DNA of 64,000 nucleotides from Dipteronia dyeriana (GCA_032871835.1 CM065296.1:51241288-51305287), one strand, 5' to 3'; positions 51,101 to 62,975 are shown, counted from the stretch's first letter. Program-made: numbers and translations. The notes: generated by a model from the letters alone, not told the origin.

Positions 51101-54100
51101 AAGTTGTTCCCGGGAACAACTTTGACGTTATAGATAACGTTAGATTGGTTTCCATAATATAAAAGTTGTTCCTTTTTTAATGTTATGTGGTTCCCAGAAA
51201 CAACTCTAACGTTGGTTTCAACTTAAAAGTTGTTTCTAAGAACTCCGAAGTTGTTCCTGGGAACAATTTTGACGTTATAGATAACGTTAGAGTGGTTTTC
51301 AAATTATAAAAGTTGTTACTTTTGTTAGCGTTGAGTCATTCTCGAGAACAACTCAAACGTAGGTTACATCGTAAAAGTGGTTTCCAAGAACGTCGAATTT
51401 GATCCCAAAGAGAAGTTGTTCCCGGTATAACTTTGACATTATAGATAACGTTAGAGTGGTTTCCAAATTATAAAAGTTGTTCCATTTTACACCGTTAAGT
51501 GGTTCCCAGAAATAACTATAACGTTGCTTACAACGTAAAAGTGGTTTCCAAGAACTTCGAAGTTGTTCCCAATGAGAAGTTATTCCCGGTAACAACGTTG
51601 ACGTTATAGATAACATTAGAGTTGTTTCCAAAATATAAAATTTGTTCCCTTTGTTAATGTTGAGTGGTCCCCGGGAACAACTCTAACGTTGATTACAACG
51701 TCAAAGTTGTTTCCAAGAAGGTCGAAGTTGTTCCCAGAGAGAGGTTGTTCCCGGGAACAACTTTGACCTTATAGATAACGTTAGAGTGATTTCCATAATA
51801 TAAAAGTTGTTCCTTTTTTAACGTTATGTGGTTCCCGGAAACAACTCAAACGTTAGTTACAACATAAAACTTGTTTCCAAGAACTTCTATGTTGTTCCCA
51901 ATGAGAAATTGTTCTTGGAACAACTTTGAAGTTATAAATAAAGTTAGAGTGGTTTACGAAATATAAAAGTTGCTCCTTTGTTAACTTTGAGCGGTTCTCG
52001 GGAATAACTCTAATGTTCGTTACAACATAAAAGTTGTTTCTAAGAACATCGAAGTTTTTCAACATGACGTTACAGATAACGTTAGAGTGGTTCCAAAAAA
52101 AAAACTGTTTCGTTTGTTAACGTTGACTTGTTCCAGGAAAAAACTCTAATGTTGATTAAAACATAAAAGTTGTTTCTAGGAACATCAAAAGTTGTTCCCA
52201 ATGAGAAGTTGTTCTCGGAAACAACTTTGACATTATATGTAACGCTAGAGTGGTTTTCAAAAAATAAAAGTTGTTCCCTTTGTTAACGTTGAGTGGTTCT
52301 CGGGAACAACTATAACGTTGGTTACAACGTAAAAGTGGTTTCTAAGAACATCGAAGTTGTTTCCGACGAAAAGTTGTTCCCGGGAACAACTTTGACGTTA
52401 TAGTTAATGTTAGAGTGGTTTCTAAAATATAAAAGTTGTTCCCTTTTGTTAACGTAGAGTGGTTCCCGGGAACAACTCTAACGTTGGTTACAACATAAAA
52501 GTGGTTTCCAAGAACGTCAAAGTTGTTCCCGGCAACAAATTTGACGTTATAGATAACGTTAGAGTGGCTTCCAAAAGATAAAAGTTGTTCCATTTGTTAA
52601 TGTTGAGTGATTTCCGAGAACAACTCTAACGTTGGTTACAACGTAAAAGTAGCTTCTAAAAACGTTGAAGTTGTTCCCAATGTGTAGTTGTTCCCGGGAA
52701 CAACTTTGACGTTATAGATAACATTATAGTGGTTTCCAAAAAATAATAGTTGTTCCCATTGTTAACGTTGAGTGGTTCACAGGAACAACTCTAACGTTGG
52801 TTACAAAGTAAAAGTGGTTTCTAAGAACATTGAAGTTGTTCCCAATGAGAAATTATTCCCGTGAACAACTTTGACGTTATAGATAACGTTATAATGGTTT
52901 CCAAAATAAAAACGTTGTTCCTTTTTTAACGTTAAGTGGTTCCCAGAAAAAACTTTAACGTTGGTTACAACGTAAAAGAGGTTTCCAAGAACTTCGAAGT
53001 TGTTCCCAACGAGAAGTTGTTCCCGGGAACAACTTTGACGTTATACAAAACAATACAGTGGTTTCCAAAATATAAAACTTGTTCCCCTTGTTAACGTTAA
53101 GTGGTTCCGGGAACAACTCTAACGTTGGATACAACGTAAAAGTTGTTTCTAAGAACGTCGAAGTTGTCCCAACGAGAAGTCATTCGCATGAACAACTTTG
53201 ACGTTATAGATAACGTTATAGTGGTTTTCAAAAAATAAAAGTTGTTCCGTTTGTTAACGTTGAGTGGTTCCCGAGAACAACTCTAACGTTGGTTACAACG
53301 TAAAAGTGCTTTCCAAGAACGCCGAGGTTGTTCCCAACGAGAAGTTGTTCCCAGGAACAACTTTGACGTAATGGATAACGTTTGAGTGATTTCTAAAATA
53401 TAAAAGTTGTTCCCCTTGTTCACTTCGAGTGGTTCCGGGAACAACTCTAACACTGGTTACAACGTAAAAGTTGTTTCTCAGATTTTCGAATTTGTTCCCA
53501 ACGAGAGTTCATTCGCGGGAACAACTTTGACGTTATAGGTAACGTTATAGGTAACGTTATAGTGGTTTCCAAAAAATAAAAGTTGTTCCGTCTATTAACG
53601 TTGAGTGGTTCCCGGGAACAATTCTAACGTTGGTTACAACATAAAAGTGGTTTCTAAGAGCATCAAAGTTGTTCCCGATGATAAGTTGTTTCTGGGAACA
53701 ACTTTGACGTTATAGATAACGTTATAGTGGTTTCCAAAATATAAAACCTGTTCCCTTTGTTAACGTAGAGTGGTTTTTATGAACAAATCTAACGTTGGTT
53801 ACAACGTTATAGTTGTTTCCAAGAACTTCGAAGTTGTTCCCAGAAACAACTTTGACGTTAAGGATAACGTTAGAGTGGTTTCAAAAATATAAAAGTTGTT
53901 CCCTTTGTTAACGTGTAGTCGTTCCTGGGAACAACTCTAACGTTAGTTATAACGTAAAAGTGGTTTCCACGAACTTCGAACTTGGAACTTGTTCCAAACG
54001 AGAAGTTGTTCCCGGGAACAACTTTGACTTTATAGATAAGGTTAGAGTGGTTTCCGAAATATAAAAGTTGTTCCATTTATTAACGTGTAGTCGTTCTCGG

Positions 54101-55967
54101 GAACAACTCTAACGTTAGTTACAACGTAAAAGTAGTTCCCATGAACTTTGAAGTTATTCCCAACGAGAGGATGTTACCGGGAACAACTTTGACGTTATAG
54201 ATAACGTTAGATTGGTTTCCAAAATATTAAATTTATTCCCTTTGTTAACGTTAAGTGGTTCCCGGGGAGAACTCTAACATTGGTTACAACGTAAAAGTGG
54301 TTTCTAAGAACGTCGAAGTTGTTCCCGGGAACAACTTTAACGTTTTAGATAACTTTAGTGTGGTTTCCAAATTATAAAGGTAATTCCGTTTTTTAACATT
54401 AAGTGGTTCCTAGAAACAATTCTAACGAATGTTATTGCATAAAAGTGGTTTCCAAAAACGTCGAAGAAGTTTTTCCAGGAAATAACTTTGACGTCGTAGA
54501 TAACGTTAGAGTGGTTTCCAAAAAATAAAAGTTGTTCCCTTTGTTAACGTTGAGTGGTTCCCATGAATGACTCTAACATTTGTTACAACTTAAAAGTGGT
54601 TTATAAGAACATCGAAGTTGTTCCCAACGATAAGTTTTTCCCGGGAACAACTTCGACGTTATAGATAACGTTAGAGTGGTTTCCAAAATATAAATGTTGT
54701 TCCTTTTTTTAACGTTAAGTGGTTCCCGAAAACAACTTTAACGTTTGTTACAACGTAAAAGTGGTTTTCAAGAACGTCGAAGTTGTTCCCGACCAGAAGT
54801 TGTTCCCGGGAACAACTTTGACATTATAGATAACGTTAGAGTGGTTTCCAAAATATAAAAGTTTTTCCCTTTGTTAAAGTTCAGTGGTTCCCGGGAACAA
54901 CTCTAACGTTTGTTACGACGTAAAATTGGTTTCCAAGAACATAGAAGTTGTTCCCAACGAGAAGTTGTTCCCGGGAAAAACTTTGACTTTGTAGACAATG
55001 TTAGAGTAGTTTCCAAAATATAAAAGTTATTCCATTTGTTAACGTTGAGTGGTTCCCGTTTGTTAACATTGAGTGGTTCCCGGGAACAAATCTAACGTTG
55101 GTTACAACGTAAAAGTGGTTTCCAACAACGTCAAAGTTGTTCCCAACGAGAAGTTGTTCCCATGAATAATTTTGACGTTATAGATAACATTATAGCGGTT
55201 TTTAAAATATAAAAGTTGTCCCTTGTTAATGTTGAGTGGTTCCCGGAAACAACTCTAACGTTGGTTACAACGTAAAAGTGGTTTATAAGAACGTCGAAGT
55301 TGTTCCCAACTAGAAGTTGTTCCCAGGAACAACTTTCCAGTTATAGATAACGTTAGAGTGGTTTCAAAGATATAAAAGTTGTTCTCCTTGTTAGCGTTGA
55401 TTGGTTCCCGAGAACAACTCTAACCTTGGTTACAATATAAAAGTTATTTCCAAGAACGTCGAAGTTGTTCCCAACGAGAAGTTGTTCCCGGGAATAACTT
55501 TATCGTTATAGATAACGTTAGAGTAGTTTCCAAAAATTAAAAGTTATTCCTTTTGTTAACGTTGAGTGGTTCCCGGGAACAACTCTAACGTTGGTTATAA
55601 TGTAAACGTGGTTTCTAAGAACGTCGAATGTTTTTTCCAAGGAGAAGTTGTTTCCGGGAACAACTTTGACGTTATAGATAATGTTAGAGAGGTTTCCAAA
55701 ATATAAAAGTTGTTCCCTTTGTTAACGTTGAGCGGTTCCCAAGAACAACTATAACGTTTGTTACAACGTAAAAGTGACTTCTAATAACGTCGAAGTTGTT
55801 CCCAACGAGAAGTTGTTCCCGGAAATAACTTTGACATTATAGATAATGTTAGATTGGCTTTCAAAATATAAAAGTTGTTCTCTTTGTTAACGTTGAGTGG
55901 TTCCAACTCTAACGTTAGTTAGAACGTCGAAGTAGTTCCCAGGAATATTGAATTTGTTCCTAAAAAC
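48151..55967 (+). repeat. Right part of the satellite, mostly regular monomers
   Basis: Mostly canonical 163-166-bp monomers with no strong higher-order period by eye. Local duplications include GGTAACGTTATA doubled near 53537-53560 and a doubled GTTTGTTAACATTGAGTGG near 55047-55085. Monomers decay near 55900-55967, where the array ends in AT-rich DNA. Confidence 0.75.
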
Positions 55968-56673
55968 AGTATTTTTAATATACTTTTATTTTTTACTTCT
56001 CAATCAAATATAAACAATTTTATATATTTACACTCTAAAAGTGTATTCATATTTTTTATACTTAAATTAATATATACATTTTCTAAATGTTTGCCATTTT
56101 TTAATATATTACAATTATTTATTTATTTTCACTATTTTAAACTTATTATTTATTATAAATTTTATTTTATTGCATATTAGTAACATTTTAATTATATTTT
56201 CAAATATTCAAATTACAAATGTAATCATATTTTTTATTAATATTATTCTACAAATATTTACAATTCTATATTTTAATATAATTTTATTGTTTATTAACTT
56301 TATAAATATATTTTTATTATTCATTTAATATATAATATTTAATAAAAAATTTAAAAAACCATTTGGGGAGAAACCGGTTGCAACCGGTTGTCCCAACTCC
56401 AAAACAAATTTCCATGGTATACTAGCCAGGCCCTAGAGAGGAGGAACACTTCCTCTAGCGATTTCTGAAAGACATCTTGTCGAAGGAATCTCCGATCTAG
56501 AGAAAGACGACTTCCTATAAGGGACAACCTTCAACAGTGGAGTACATTATTTGTCGAAAATAGGTTGTTAATTGTTTAATTTTTTTAATTATATAAAATA
56601 ATAAAATTGAAAAGAAATAATTTAAATTTGTAATCAACAATTCATTCAAAAAATAATCAAGTCGACTATGTTT

Positions 56674-56709
<36 letters not shown>

Positions 56710-57351
56710 GTTTTTTTTTTCAAATATGTTTAAAATTTAAATTTTGATGCTTAATTTGTTAAGTAATAAATTTCAGTCAATATTTTTTTTAATCTTTTCA
56801 TATAATTTTTAAAAATTTAATTTTTAAAATTACATGTAAACTTGTAATTTTTAATCAAGAAAGAGGGCAGACAAGTCTTTTAAGATAAAAGTTTTATTAA
56901 TCAATTTTCAGTTTGATTGTTGGAATTTCTGATAATTTAGTGGACAAGAAATCCAAAAACGCAAAAATTGATAGTCTAGAGGCCTTGAAATTAGAAAAAA
57001 AAAAAAAACGCATTAAAACAAATGAAAATCCAATCACTTGAGGACCAAAATGAAAATTCCCCTAAAAGAATTATATAGCAGGAGGTATCTGAAGGCAGGA
57101 AAGACATGAAAAGGAACATTTCCATTTGAAGATGAGAAAATCAACCAAACCGACAAGTCTTTTTTGAGCTAATATCAACCTTCAGTAAGGAATTTCTATA
57201 TTACTAGATATTACACCAACTCTTTTTTCTACGAGCAGCTTCTCATCCAATAGCCAAGATCAGTGGATTTTTTCTCAAACGCCATCTAAGCCTTTACCAT
57301 GAGCAATCGCCATTTTCATGTAGCGTTTGACAAATATTTACCCTACTATTG
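55968..57351. other. AT-rich flank between satellite and gene
   Basis: Strongly AT-rich (55968-56350 and 56570-57060), with an AT microsatellite at about 56685-56709. 56350-56560 is a more balanced island with the palindrome listed separately. The last ~290 bp probably include the 3' untranslated region and terminator of the minus-strand gene. No coding region is seen. Confidence 0.6.
56372..56389. repeat. 18-bp perfect palindrome
   Basis: AACCGGTTGCAACCGGTT is identical to its reverse complement and contains two AACCGGTT half-palindromes. It is unrelated in sequence to the satellite palindrome and lies about 400 bp from the array edge. Confidence 0.85.
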
Positions 57352-59320
57352 TTACTTGAACCATGTGATTGGACTAGAGAAGTTTTGAGGAAGCTGGGGT
57401 ATCATGCAATAATGTTGCGGCCATTGATGTACGCCCTCCTCCCTCATTCCACCATATCCATATACATGTCCTTGCTCCGTGTTAGTGGTATTGCTGTCTT
57501 CGATATCCATTTCCGTTTCTTCATCCTCATCCTCAGCCTCCATCGACTCTAGTGCCTCTGTTTGGGAAACATCCATGCCGAGGTTATGGGGAAACTGAGA
57601 CTGATTAGGAACCCAAGGAATAACAGCTAAACAATTGTTTGCCGTCCCATTCTTGTTATGTAAGTACTCCTCAGCCAACCTCATAAGCCTAGATCGACCC
57701 CGAAGAAACACATCTGTGGAGCATGCAAACTGTATTAGGAAAGATACAACCATCAATGAAGAACAAAGTAAATAACAGTTAAAAACTATAGTATCATTTT
57801 GGAGCATCATATATCAAAACTCAAAATGATAGGAGAACCCTATTCAAAGAGAACTGGAAAGAAAGAACGGAAGAAAAGACAATCTGGAAAGCCAAATTGA
57901 TTGAGACAAGCAGGGTCCAAGGTAACAAAACCGCCCAGTCAGATGATTGAATGCAGGGCTTAATGTCTCTGTCTCTAAAAGCCCTAAGCATTATATTTAA
58001 TGCCCTCCTAAACAGAAATGGATACACAGTATCCACCAAGACACTTTTTACACAACACAAACCTCGTAATCACTTGACAATTCTCTGGATCCAAGAACAA
58101 AAGTTGTGACTGAATAACATGGTAGGAACTTTCCATAATTCTCATGATAGAACGATCACTTGATGCTAAAACACTTCCAAATTTTATACAAGTACATAAA
58201 CTTCGGTCAATCAACAACGTAACCTATTTATACTCCTATCAACAAACCTATTCCATACCAATTCAATTTGACCACAAAGACCATATAGTAAATAACCAAG
58301 TTGACAATTGCAGCACCAGAGGTGCAATTTTCCGATGCTTGATGTTCAGTAAGAAGTAAGAACACTTAATAGCCTTCCATAAAACAACAGCTTCCAGTTG
58401 TCAGTTGCATTTCTAAGAAGCACTTCAAGTGTTTTTCGGATACAAAAGACACTTGTTAAGAAAAATATCTATTACAAAAATTGCGGATGTTTTTGTTTGT
58501 TTTCAGCAAAAGACTGCAAAATGTAACACCCCAAAAACGCTCTTGGTTAGTTAAAAGCGCTTTTGGCCATATGGCCATATCAAAAGTACTGGCCAATTGC
58601 AGCAGCATCAGATTCTCCAAATTAAGCAATAAAACAAATTAAATGAAAAAAAAATAAAAAATTCTTCAACCAATTAATAAAAGTAAGCTTACGATAAAAT
58701 AAATAAATACATAAAAGGGTTTTGGTGCTCACTCTTGAAGTCTGAAACTAAGTTGAGAGAATCCAAGTGCACAGAAACATTAGAAGGTGAGTGTAACAGA
58801 GGAGGTGAGTTAACAGGCCTGTACAGAACAAGAGCCCTCTCTTGGTTCACAGGATCTGAAACCATTTCTTCATAAACAGGTGATGATGACATCTCAACAA
58901 CCACTTCCAGCTCCTTTTCCTCCTCAATGATCGGCGGCAATTGCGCATTCTACCAAAACAAATTCATCAAAACACCAATTAGAAACTAATTCTATAAAGA
59001 TTATTTACTTTTCAGAAGAGAAAAACAAAAGGGTTTCCATAAGAGTTAGTGATGATACAAGAAGAAAAAAGTTTTCCTCTTTCATCAAAACCCAGTTAAA
59101 TTTTCCAGGAAAAACTTTAACAAACAGAAAAGTATCTGTTTTGTGGACGATTATCAACAGTTTTGATACACGAAAAGCTTAAAAGAGAGAAGAGTACCAA
59201 TCGGCGAATCTTTCTAGCAGGGGACGAGAGAGAAAATTCATGCAAGTCGTCGCTGACATCATCAAGATCAAGCTCCTTCCTCTTCATGATTTTCATCGGA
59301 AAGTACCCACTACCCGCCAT
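57352..59320 (-). CDS. Three-exon gene, plant protein of unknown function (233 aa)
   Basis: Exons on the minus strand are 59198-59320, 58733-58949 and 57352-57713, 702 coding bases in total including TAA at 57352-57354. Introns are 248 and 1019 bp. Both begin GT (GTACTC; GTGAGC) and end AG (TTTTGGTAG; GCTCCACAG), and phases 0 and 1 join the three open frames without stops. The start is the first ATG, giving MAGSGYFPMKIMKRKEL. The N-terminus has a basic patch (SSPARKIRRL, residues 32-41) that could serve nuclear import. Exon 2 is acidic at first (PPIIEEEKELEV). Exon 3 begins VFLRGRSRLMRLAEEYLHNK, a probable helix, and later has an Asp/Glu cluster (about residues 175-190). No transmembrane segment or signal peptide is visible. 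It resembles uncharacterised plant proteins that I recall with a similar N-terminus, but I do not know a function. Intron open frames were not taken as exons. Confidence 0.8.
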
Positions 59321-59560
59321 TTTTGTTTTTCTCTTTCAACTCACAAATTCCTGATTGGTTTTGTATCTGGATTTTGGTATTTAATAATTTAGCTGGTCAA
59401 GCGAAAGCTCGAATCTCTGTAGAGAGCTGAGAGAATGGGCAGAGATTGACTTGCGTTATACAAAGCCCAGACAAAAAGAGAGCTAAATAGGAAATGAACC
59501 GAAGAAGTAAACCAAGTGAGGAAGTTTCTGTGTCGCTCTAGACAAATCCAGAATCCACGA
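59321..59560 (-). promoter_or_regulatory. 5' UTR and promoter region of the three-exon gene
   Basis: Upstream of the ATG on the minus strand there is a TTATTAAATA element near 59380-59390 and CT/GA-rich stretches near 59415-59445. These fit a plant core promoter and leader, but the transcription start cannot be fixed from sequence. Confidence 0.35.
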
Positions 59561-60649
59561 CACGGAAAAAGCGCAGTTTCTTTCTTTTTTATTTATTTTG
59601 GTTAATTTCGCAATCAATCCCTACGTTTAAGTGACAGTTCACGTCCAATTCAATTTTTCAATTTATTGCACAAACGTTTCTCGGAAAACGTTGGCTACCG
59701 TTAGACATAATCTTTTACTAACGTATGATCATGGAAAGTAAAAAATGCCCCTCAATTTGTAGTCGCAACAAAGGTAAAACCGGTGAGACGAGGCTCACGG
59801 CCTCACCCTAGATCTAAAACGAGGTGCAAGCCATCTTAATGAAATGGAGCAGATGCAATCATACATCTTCTATTTGAAACGGAGGAGAGATACCTCTTTT
59901 TCAGATGGCGAAGGCATTATCACCTCCTTTTTTTGGGAGGAGGTTTGTCACCACCTTCTATTTGTGTGGAAGAGCCTGCAATCCCTCCATTTAATGGAGG
60001 ATCGGATGAGGCTTATGGCATCTTTAAAAATCTAGGAGGCCATTGGTGGCAACCTTCCCCCCCTAAAAGAAAGTTTGTTTCACAAAACTTATAATTTTTT
60101 AAATAAGTTTGGTTATTATGAATTTGGAAAAACAAGTCGAGAGTGTTAGTTTAGGTTAATTTCATTCAAATCCACACTTCAACACAAAACCCGAATCTCT
60201 AGGGATCATATGTCCACGTCAGCCTAATGGGTCATATATAGCCATAATTAGATAGAAGCAACTCGCATATCAAAAATAACTACCTGCCAGATAATAGCTG
60301 GAAAAGGAGTTGTCCAAACTCGCCCCGCAGTGAACAACGGAACTTCATAAATGAGACAAGATTTGGGTATATTCACTAAAAAAATTCGACCTCACATTGG
60401 GCAAATCAATCACTTAAAATCCAGTGGTTGATAAATCCTGCAGTTAATACAAAAATTTGGAGAAAAACCTTGTATGGAATGAATATCACAACACAATAAG
60501 TACTCAAGGATTCGATTCACCAATGACCTTTCAATTCGTCAGGGATCATGCCGAGATATGACCCCCTATGGGATCTCGCCCAATAATATCTCATGCTTGC
60601 ACAACAAGTGTTAGGGCAATACTTTTGTTCCTATATAAACACATGTATT
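59561..60649. other. Intergenic DNA, no gene seen
   Basis: No open frame with recognisable content. A short hairpin ACCTCC...GGAGGAGGT occurs near 59921-59945. The right half (60060-60640) could be old repeat debris; it ends near a TATA-like CTATATAAAC (60631-60640). Confidence 0.4.
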
Positions 60650-61539
60650 TGTTGGGAAAAATCGATTCAAAACGCGGCGGAAGCATAAAATTAGGGTTTG
60701 GTAAAAAAAATTTAAAATTCTTTAAAAGAAAGAACCTTAACCCTAGATTAATCAACGTATATTAAAAGTATCGTACATTTTTCTCGTGATGATTGAACTC
60801 GCGTCGAATTGAATCTGCAAGATCTTCTAATCTAATCACAAACGTAAATCACCCAGGAGTATGGGCTCCATTTCTTTAAATTGTATACCAGATGATGGAA
60901 ACAAACAAAGTCTTTTTATTTTGTTAGTCACAATAATCCTCCAAGAGAAAAACATAAAAACGTTAGGTCACTTGTGAATTATCAATCAATTTGATTGAAA
61001 CTCGCGTGAACCGTGATTCAATGTTATACACAAAACCTTTTGACGTAAAGGCTACTAGTGCACTATCGAAAACAAAACGTTCTTTCTTCCTTTTTCTCTT
61101 TGTCGAATTTTCACACAACTATCTTTAGAGTTTGAAGAATTTATCTAGAGCAAGAACCAGATTCTCTATACTCAAAATTCTCTCTTGGCCGAATTCAACC
61201 TATAGATATATATAGGTTTCTCAAACCCTCTTCTAAGGAGGATTTACTTGGTAGACAAGAATCCTATATCTAGGTGGATTTACTTGGTGACAAAAAATCC
61301 TTTTAAAAAAAGATTTCATTTCCACACCAAGACTCCTAATCCAACTCAAATAGTGTATTTATTCAATAACCAATTATTGAATATAATTAAATTGTGACTA
61401 TTTAAAACTTCCAAATTTAACCAATTGTCAACCAGAGTTTTAATAGAAATCAAATACTTCCTAATTTGACAAGATAAATAAATTCTTTTTATTTATCTAC
61501 TTATTAAATATAGTATTTGATACTTATCATATTACCGAT
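60650..61539 (-). mobile_element. Probable copia LTR (solo or truncated)
   Basis: Starts TGTTGGGAAAAATCG followed by CGCGGCGGAAGC. On the minus strand this reads as an LTR end in CCCAACA, comparable in layout to the copia LTR end at 16018 (CCAACA with a CCGCTGCGT motif). It lacks a primer site. Its right side is cut by the LTR beginning at 61540. The family is inferred from the end motif only. Confidence 0.45.
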
Positions 61540-62402
61540 TGTTGACGTTAATTTTTTGATGGTCAAGAAAGTCAGCAGTGCTGGATTTAGTTATGACCTG
61601 TTGAAAGAGAAGAGAAAGAGAATGCAATTAATATTGTTAAGACACGAGTATATGTGCTAAAACTCTGACGATCGGAGAAACATCGGGTGGTTGAATGCAC
61701 AACCAAGATAAATCCACTATTAAATATTAAATTACACCACTCAATCTCTCTTGTCTCTCTTTTACAGTGATTTCTTTTCTTATTGATTGTTCCTCTCCCT
61801 ATACAGAGAGATTTATGGGTCTATTTATATGTGCATAGAACCCTAATCTTTGTTACGTAACTAAGGAACGGTGATATTGTTTAATTAAAATTGGTTGCTT
61901 GTTGGAGTCGTATTTGTCTTCTTTCCTGTTTTTGAGATCTTGTGGATCAAATATGAATCTTTATGGGATTCTAGCTGCACAATCCGTTTAGGACTTATTT
62001 CCTAATCGGTGTGCAGACTTCTAGAAGAGTAATCATTGCTTGATCTGGATTCGTTTCATGTCTAGCGTTTTACCCTTCTAGAAACTCTTTAAAGTCTTTC
62101 CTCCTTTGATACAGGGGATGGAAATTAGGATGTTTCCTTATTGAAGTATGATTCTAGATTTCTTCTTGAGCTTATTTTATGGTGGATCACGTATTTGACT
62201 TCTTCACTCGGGCTTCTCATGTTGTCCCAAGTATAGCTAAATGTGTCGAGTATTCGTATTCGGTCTTATTCAGATTTTTTTATGTTTCGGTGATACCTTC
62301 AATGGTGTTTCTAATGCCAACTTGGATGCTTATCTAGCAATCCTCTTGGGGGCTATCTGATATGTCAGTGACGTGTACATTTAATAAAATATACATATAA
62401 CA
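61540..62402. mobile_element. LTR of a Transposase_28-type element, copy 2
   Basis: 863 bp with the same termini as 3375-4183 (TGTTGACG...ATATAACA) and clear homology throughout (for example GTTATGACCTGT, TATTTATATGTG(C/T)ATAGAACCC). It is followed by ATACCCTCTTAAAA, the reverse of a polypurine-type tract. Confidence 0.7.
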
Positions 62403-62975
62403 ATACCCTCTTAAAATGCTAAAATGCTTCCACCAAGTATATTTCATTTTGACGGAAGTATTTTAATTGCTTGAAATCCCGACTAGCTTTTTGTCATGTC
62501 TCCCATTAATGCTTTATTAAAGTAGGAATAATAATCCTTGAATCAGTTAGCAGCATTAATGACGTGTCTTAATGGCAACCATATACGTGCAATTTGTCCC
62601 TTCACATAAAATCCAACGATTGTGACGTTCCAAAAATTCGGACGGCTTGATTTGTTTTCTTCTCGAAGTGTGTCCTTCTATTGTTTGGTATACCTGTTGG
62701 CATTTATGAAATATGACCCGCTGATTATCTGATATGCCTCTTACTCCATCGAACATCCCTCTATTTTTCAATCTTCTCGCCTTTCCAAACCTAGGGTTTC
62801 GAGCTTTAATCGTTAAATGGCTTTTTTAAATGGACGGGAGCTTTCTTATCGTTCATTTTTACAGAAAGAAGCAAAAGACCCTGGTTTTCTCCTCTATTGT
62901 CACATGCAGATTCATCTTGGTTCTTCACTGAAGCTTTTTCTAATTTCCTTACAACTGCTTTTAAGGTCAGTTTCC
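62403..62975. other. Non-coding stretch between LTR and ORF, copy 2
   Basis: Homologous to 4184-4732, of similar length (573 bp). Contains the open frame 62817-63020, which overlaps the expected start of the ORF but has no counterpart in copy 1, so I do not call it a gene. Confidence 0.5.

Larger units (their letters stand above)
17668..55967 (+). repeat. 38.3-kb tandem array of a ~165-bp satellite
   Basis: About 230 head-to-tail monomers, all essentially in one orientation, with local spacings of 163-166 bp (for example 54801, 54966, then 55318, 55483). Fixed landmarks in each monomer, in order, are: GTTGTTCCCGGGAACAAC (18-bp perfect palindrome); AACGTTATAGATAACGTT (inverted repeat); TATAAAAGTTGTTCCC; GTTAACGTTGAGTGG; a second GTTCCCGGGAAC; ACGTTGGTTACAACGT (inverted repeat); and AAGAACGTCGAAGTTG. 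Monomers differ by substitutions and small indels. No transposon insertion interrupts the array. Short open frames within it are by-products of the 165-bp (55-codon) period. I do not recognise this satellite. Confidence 0.97.

Noticed and set aside
17668..55967. CRISPR array or 5S rDNA array
   Set aside because: The units are contiguous without unique spacers, the genome is plant-like, and no internal 5S promoter boxes or rRNA sequence is visible.
17668..55967. Calling the array a functional centromere
   Set aside because: Monomer length and higher-order structure fit, but the sequence alone cannot show CENH3 loading and a gene lies close by.
17668..55967. TTCCCGGGAA boxes as heat-shock or STAT-type binding sites
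   Set aside because: The spacing does not match the heat-shock element consensus, and STAT sites are not a plant promoter feature; the resemblance comes from the palindrome.
57821..58359. Small open frames between exons 2 and 3 of the minus-strand gene
   Set aside because: They lie in intron 2, overlap on both strands and have no domain; the splice sites and phases join the flanking exons directly.
59163..59354. Plus-strand open frame over exon 1 of the minus-strand gene
   Set aside because: Antisense shadow of exon 1.
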